Assembly (NCBI RefSeq): GCF_965363235.1
Contig: NC_134841.1
Coordinates: 63,881,078-63,945,077, forward strand
Length of the DNA stretch: 64,000 bases
From: Mytilus galloprovincialis
Taxonomy: Eukaryota > Mollusca > Bivalvia > Mytilida > Mytilidae
Direction of reading: 5' to 3'
Shown here: positions 60,301 to 64,000 of the stretch, one piece after another
Numbering within the stretch: position 1 is the stretch's first letter
How the letters are laid out: each line of letters opens with the position of its first letter
Made by a program: the position numbers and the translations under genes
Notes under the pieces: model-generated
What the model was told of the DNA's origin: nothing
The model's input: the letters and a program-made list of their open reading frames with translations, nothing else
The model's database searches: none

Positions 60301-62704
60301 TGATAACACGTGCTCCAACAATAAAGTGCACAGGTGAATTAAATAATAAAATATATAAAATTCGTGTTTTCATGATCATAGCTAAAAAATGTCATTATAA
60401 GTATTGAATGCTTCTTTTTGTAACTTTATAGGGTTGTAAAAGCGTTGACCGTGCGTACATTTTTAGAATGAAGCGCTTCCGCGCTTCATACAAAATGTAC
60501 TTCGGTCAACGCTTTTACACCCCAATAAATTTACAAAAAGAAACATTCAATTCTTAAATAAAAATATTAGCTACTGGACATTAAGGAAGCTATAATCAAT
60601 CAATATCATTAAAATTCACAGTATACAGAAGCTGTTATTGCGAATCCTATCATAGTTTTCCACAGATTCACCTGCAAGTTACCTGTCCATTTAAACTTTT
60701 GTAAGTCCTATTGTCCCATCTAACAAATACAACAGCTATTGTTCTCTGTTTAGTTTATTCAATGGGACCTTTAAATTTCTTGCAAGAGAAATCTATCACT
60801 CACTGATTAATTTACCTGAACAAAAAATTGAACTGTCAATGATGGAAATACATGTACAAATAAGTCATTATAAAACTGCATGTGATATTGTATTCATTCA
60901 ATCAATAACACATTTTCAATTTGTTTGATATAAACGCTGATTTAAAAATTAAAAGTTGATTTCTGATCAAATTTCAACATTTTACCTATTAAAATTTGCT
61001 TTTTTTTTAGTCTGTTCATAAGTAAAAACTTGAAATGATAATGTTTAAATAAAGGTCTTCATAAATGTATTCTTTATAACTGAACAACCACAAAAAACAT
61101 GCAAATTCTTTAAAACATAAATGCATGCAGCAGTTAAAAAAAAATCAGAAATAAACTTTTTATAATTAAATCAGTGCTTATATTGAACAGATTGAAAATA
61201 TATTATTGATATTGAATAAATACTGTATCACATGCAGTTTATGTGAGTTTATACATGTATTTCAGTGAACAAAGAAGATATTTTTTTGGTCAGGCAAATT
61301 AATCAATGAGTGATAGATTTCTCTTGGAAGAAATTTAAAGGTCCCATCAAATAAACTATACAGAGAACAATACCTGTTGTATTTGTTCAATGGGACAATA
61401 GAACTTACAAAAGTTTAAATGGACAGGTAACTTGCAGGTGAATCTATGGAAAACTATGATAGGGTTCGCAGTAATTAAAGGTAATAATATGTTCATAAAA
61501 CAAATACATCTATTTTCATTTCCAATAATGAGTAGTTGCCTGCATCCCCCAAAAAATAATTAAATAACACATTTAACACATCAACGGTTCTAAAATTACC
61601 TTTTCCACCATATGTAAGACATCCAGTCTTGGTTGGACTGCTACCCTGTCATCTGAACAAAATGGTCTCAATAAAACCATAACATCTTCTGAGGAAACCA
61701 GGTTACCCCTGAAATATATAGAGTAGAGGAAGGTAAAACATGGAACAAAAGTACTTCATACTGGGGATTCATTTTATTTTATGAGTTTTATGAATTTTGT
61801 GGATTGAGGATAAGTGTATTTTCAAAGATAGTTGATTTCTTGGGTCTGTTAACTTCTTTAAGAGTAACCAATTTTAATATTTTGTAGAATACTTGGATAC
61901 TTGATATACCTTAAACCTCAAAATCCATGAAAATTAGTGACCTACTAAAAATAATGAAAACAGTATTCACAATTTCATTGCTAGTTTCCAGTTCTAAATA
62001 CATTTTTAGATTTTTAAATAAAAAAAAATCTTTATCCTTTAATTTAAAATTTTAATAATCAATAATTTCAAGATTAAAAGGTAAACATGCTTTAACAACA
62101 GCCTTTCAATAGTCCAAGTATTAACCTTACCCTTGATTTTGATGCTCTTCAACATTAAGTACAACTTTCTCAAGTCTGACAAGAATCTGTTTTTTGTCCA
62201 ATTCATCTGGGTCCCTGTAATTAAAAATTACAATTCATAAATAACATTTACCTTACAATTTAAGCACTTGTAGATGTTTTTGTTTGATAGAGTTATTTGG
62301 TTGCTGTGTCTAATTGGCATACACCACAGCTGCCATATTGTTTGTGATGTCCCTGGTAACACTAATCTTCGTATAAACTGAATCATCCTCTATGTTGCTT
62401 CTGGTGACTGGTGATTATAGACTTATGTAAGTACACCATAAAGGTAAAAATTATCAGCTGTATTTTTGTATGTCTGCAGTGTCCAATGTAACAGGTTTGC
62501 TTTATGTGACTAACAGTTTCTTTAATTTTGTGTGTGGCATCAATGGTGATGATATATTTACCTTAGTAATTGTACCATGTGACCAACAGCTTCCTTCAAT
62601 GCTGTATGTGGTGTCCATGGTGACACTGGAAACACTTCCATAATGTCTTCTATGAGCTCCACAGTATAGCCATTTTCTATCATGTCACAGTATAACTTCT
62701 GCAT
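54055..62704 (-). CDS. NBAS: NBAS C-terminal part (right copy, intact)
   Basis: Eight exons with consistent phases (62562-62704, 62131-62214, 61600-61708, 59808-59894, 58259-58401, 57522-57648, 55007-55135, 54055-54342) encode 369 residues and a stop. They align to about the last 380 residues of vertebrate NBAS, and no lesion is seen. AATAAA follows the stop by about 20 bases (TTTATT near 54030 on the plus strand), so the 3' UTR may be very short. The rest of the gene lies beyond the right edge. This part does not overlap the left copy in protein coordinates, so the two cannot be compared directly here. Confidence 0.93.
55007..55135 (-). CDS. NBAS: NBAS C-terminal exon 7 of 8
   Basis: 43 codons, phase 0: CVRHVYNKMIEKKYTIEGVK then FVLLSTHKDMLSAAVTELAA; vertebrate LLLPSLKLLLESRDEHLHEMALEQI. 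Confidence 0.93.
55230..56637 (+). mobile_element. HINE-like family C, split by a family B copy
   Basis: Starts near gcatgatacgcccgtcg and ends gacgggcaggcgtataaaaa, an inverted subterminal pair. Core of about 160-172 bp units marked by 'aaagttttaagcaataatca' and 'caccaaaaagtatacagat'. A gacagacggacagatgg microsatellite precedes the 3' end, where 'ggacaccggacatttgtata' is duplicated. A family B copy is inserted at 55653-56125. Confidence 0.75.
55653..56125 (+). mobile_element. HINE-like family B, nested copy
   Basis: gaaactgcgagctactgctc and gatacccccgccgc at the 5' side, two core monomers, ggacggactgacgg microsatellite, and agcgggtgtataata at the 3' side. It interrupts family C. Confidence 0.8.
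57130..57330. repeat. Dispersed repeat 'actgtggattcattattatt'
   Basis: AT-rich block with internal inverse words (attttcgtgggttt / atccacgaaaat); resembles the short MITE at 35645-35864. In an NBAS C-terminal intron. Confidence 0.4.
57522..57648 (-). CDS. NBAS: NBAS C-terminal exon 6 of 8
   Basis: DHEQNVWVNIFCAMIDTSDS then KTVSLVVTKYRSICDTVSLG; vertebrate NNPWVRLATVMLTRC and VLKMCRSLYNT. Confidence 0.93.
58259..58401 (-). CDS. NBAS: NBAS C-terminal exon 5 of 8
   Basis: LKESDINTDKARHQLFLQLL ... FNAICDLLQLWPPLKAT; vertebrate LFMELLESS and LVLLLQAWPPMKS. Donor gtaagt. Confidence 0.96.
59808..59894 (-). CDS. NBAS: NBAS C-terminal exon 4 of 8
   Basis: SFQLSEEDLVLLTLYRTEAV then VKATWSDIQ; vertebrate SFHLTEEDSKLLVFFRTEAILKASW. 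29 codons, phase 0 at both ends. Confidence 0.97.
60425..60545. repeat. Palindromic repeat
   Basis: 'gggttgtaaaagcgttgacc' and 'ggtcaacgcttttacacccc' are inverted around gaagcgcttccgcgcttc. Confidence 0.7.
60630..61478. mobile_element. About 850-bp foldback MITE
   Basis: Arms of about 190 bp pair: cctatcatagttttccacag / ctatggaaaactatgatagg at the outside and atctatcactcactgattaa / ttaatcaatgagtgatagat inside. The centre is non-palindromic and AT-rich. It lies in the intron between C-terminal NBAS exons 3 and 4. Confidence 0.75.
61600..61708 (-). CDS. NBAS: NBAS C-terminal exon 3 of 8
   Basis: LVSSEDVMVLLRPFCSDDRV then AVQPRLDVLHMVEK; vertebrate LVSPEDLLEWLRPFCADDAW and VRPRIHVLQILG. Phase 0 at its end. 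Confidence 0.97.
62131..62214 (-). CDS. NBAS: NBAS C-terminal exon 2 of 8
   Basis: DPDELDKKQILVRLEKVVLN then VEEHQNQG, equivalent to vertebrate DPLKVLEGVVAAVHASVDKG. Donor gtaagg. Confidence 0.9.
62562..62704 (-). CDS. NBAS: NBAS C-terminal exon 1 of 8
   Basis: KLYCDMIENGYTVELIEDIM ... ALKEAVGHMVQLLR. Resembles the vertebrate stretch ICLDGQPLAMIQQLLEVAVG before the last conserved domain. Acceptor tttag, donor gtaaat. Confidence 0.85.
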
Positions 62705-62845
62705 CTAAACATTTCATTCATATTAGACACCACTGGATATTGTTTGTTAAAAGAGCCAACAAGCTCATTGTAAAACTTTGTCATGAAACTATTTATGGAT
62801 GAGTTAAGGGTCATACTAAGTCAAATATTCAAGAAAATGTACATA

Positions 62846-63000
62846 ACAAGTGAAACTGCGAGCTACTGCTCACTGATGATACCCCCGCTGCAAGTGGACA
62901 ATATTAATTGTGTAAAAATATGCAAGTGTTCGGTAAACAGGAAGTTGTCGAGTGATGAATCTGAAAACACATCACACGGTATAGCTGACTTATATTAACT
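62846..63000 (+). mobile_element. HINE-like family B, truncated 5' fragment
   Basis: gaaactgcgagctactgctc and gatacccccgctgc followed by most of one monomer, then stops abruptly after 'gctgacttatattaact'. Confidence 0.75.
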
Positions 63001-63122
63001 CTTATTGTCCATTTGACTTCTATATATTTGCAGAAAAAAATTCTTAAAAATTCATTTTTATAAATTAATATTTGTTTCCTTGATGTATGTTAATATATGA
63101 TAGATACGAACTCTGACTATTA

Positions 63123-64000
63123 ATTTCATACTTTTTGGTCAATAATTTAAAAAGTTTCCCATTAGGTCTCTATGTTAATTTTATTTTTTGAAGTGTTGAT
63201 TACCTGGTGGAGTAAGTATAAGTAGTGTAACGGCCTTCAAACCAAAACAAAAACAACATACATGTGCTTTTTATGTTTGTTTATTTGTACCATGTGACTA
63301 TACCAATTTGAATATTAAAGGACACCAATGAAAATGATCATCACTTTATAGTTTTGATTATTGATTTTGTATCATTATATAAGTTAACTTACAAAACACG
63401 AGCTTTTCATGCTTTTAGCATGGAGAGTTGTATAACAATACAAAGAGGCTCTGAAAAGTTTATTAAAAAAGCAGTCCAAAGTTAATATACATTCAGTTAT
63501 TTATTAATGTCCAAATGCACATCTTGGAGGCAAACAATTTAGGAAAATAAAAAAACAATGTTTTTATAGTTTGGTAAATTCTGTCATAACTCATGTCCAT
63601 TAACAAAACATATGAAGGTAAACATATAAAACAATATTCATTTTCATATCCATTGCCTATAAAGTACTATTTAACTAGTTTATACTATATCTAATATTTT
63701 TTTAAACAGAAACTGGATATTGCAGTTTCCTATCATATATAGAACAATTATTTCAATAACATGACATGGAATCTAAGTTTATTTGATGGTCAGTAGAGGT
63801 TATTTTAATATTTAAATATACAAAGTCACATGGTACAAATAAACAAACATTAAAAGCACATGTATGTTGTTTTTGTTTTGGTTGGAAGGCCGTTACACTA
63901 CTTATACTTACTCCATCAGGTAATCAACACCTCAAAAAATAAAATTAACATAGAGACCTAATGGGAAACGTTTTTAATTATTGACCAAAAATTATGAAAT
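63123..64000. mobile_element. Foldback element cut by the window edge
   Basis: Left arm 63123-63300 and right arm 63825-64000 are reverse complements, for example gtgtaacggccttcaaacca / tggttggaaggccgttacac. The right end lies at or beyond position 64000. Confidence 0.75.

Overview
The window is a 64 kb, AT-rich, intron-rich and repeat-rich piece of an animal nuclear genome. The mollusc-type repeats (Helentron-like elements with ACGG-type tails, foldback MITEs, and the interspersed repeat ending in 'ctcattggcaatcatacc') and the exon similarities point to a bivalve, most likely a mussel (Mytilidae). The species is inferred, not proven. No bacterial features, rRNA, tRNA or CRISPR array were seen.

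Three genes account for nearly all the coding signal. (1) The minus strand from about 44.9 kb down to 0.55 kb carries about 32 short exons of NBAS, the ER-Golgi tethering protein of the NRZ complex (NBAS-RINT1-ZW10). They run from the N-terminus to roughly residue 1030 of the about 2370-residue vertebrate protein, and the gene leaves the window on the left. (2) The minus strand from 62.7 to 54.06 kb carries eight clean exons encoding the last 369 residues of NBAS, including the stop codon. The order is therefore C-terminal third, another gene, then N-terminal half, all on one strand. One gene cannot produce this. It implies two NBAS copies in tandem (or a rearrangement or misassembly) with the junction near 45-54 kb. 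(3) Between them, on the plus strand, lie the last four exons (48.3-50.7 kb) of a secreted ADAMTS/ADAMTSL/papilin-type protein with thrombospondin type 1 repeats and a C-terminal PLAC domain. No 5' exons were found for it.

The left NBAS copy looks damaged at its start. In exon 1 the conserved ILYDL motif is out of frame with both the nearest ATG and the splice donor. Exon 8 fuses two non-adjacent conserved blocks in different frames, as if an internal deletion of about 55-60 codons had occurred. The other exons splice in frame, one of them only through a predicted GC-AG intron. The right copy shows no lesions.

Inside the 10 kb NBAS intron at 16.6-26.9 kb, on the opposite strand, sits an intact single-exon TRIM-like gene (22143-23876) with two B-boxes, a coiled coil and an NHL-like C-terminal propeller but no RING.

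The introns are filled with mobile DNA. At least four families share a Helentron/HINE-like plan: a subterminal inverted motif, a core of roughly 160-170 bp tandem monomers, a G/C-rich microsatellite, and an end in '(c)ataaaaa' or 'tataaaa'. There are also several foldback MITEs (one Tc1/mariner-like with a TA duplication and a nested insertion carrying an 8-bp duplication), a piggyBac-like MITE in TTAA, and a 1.05 kb element with a 6-bp duplication. Two MITEs end within 20 bp of NBAS splice donors.
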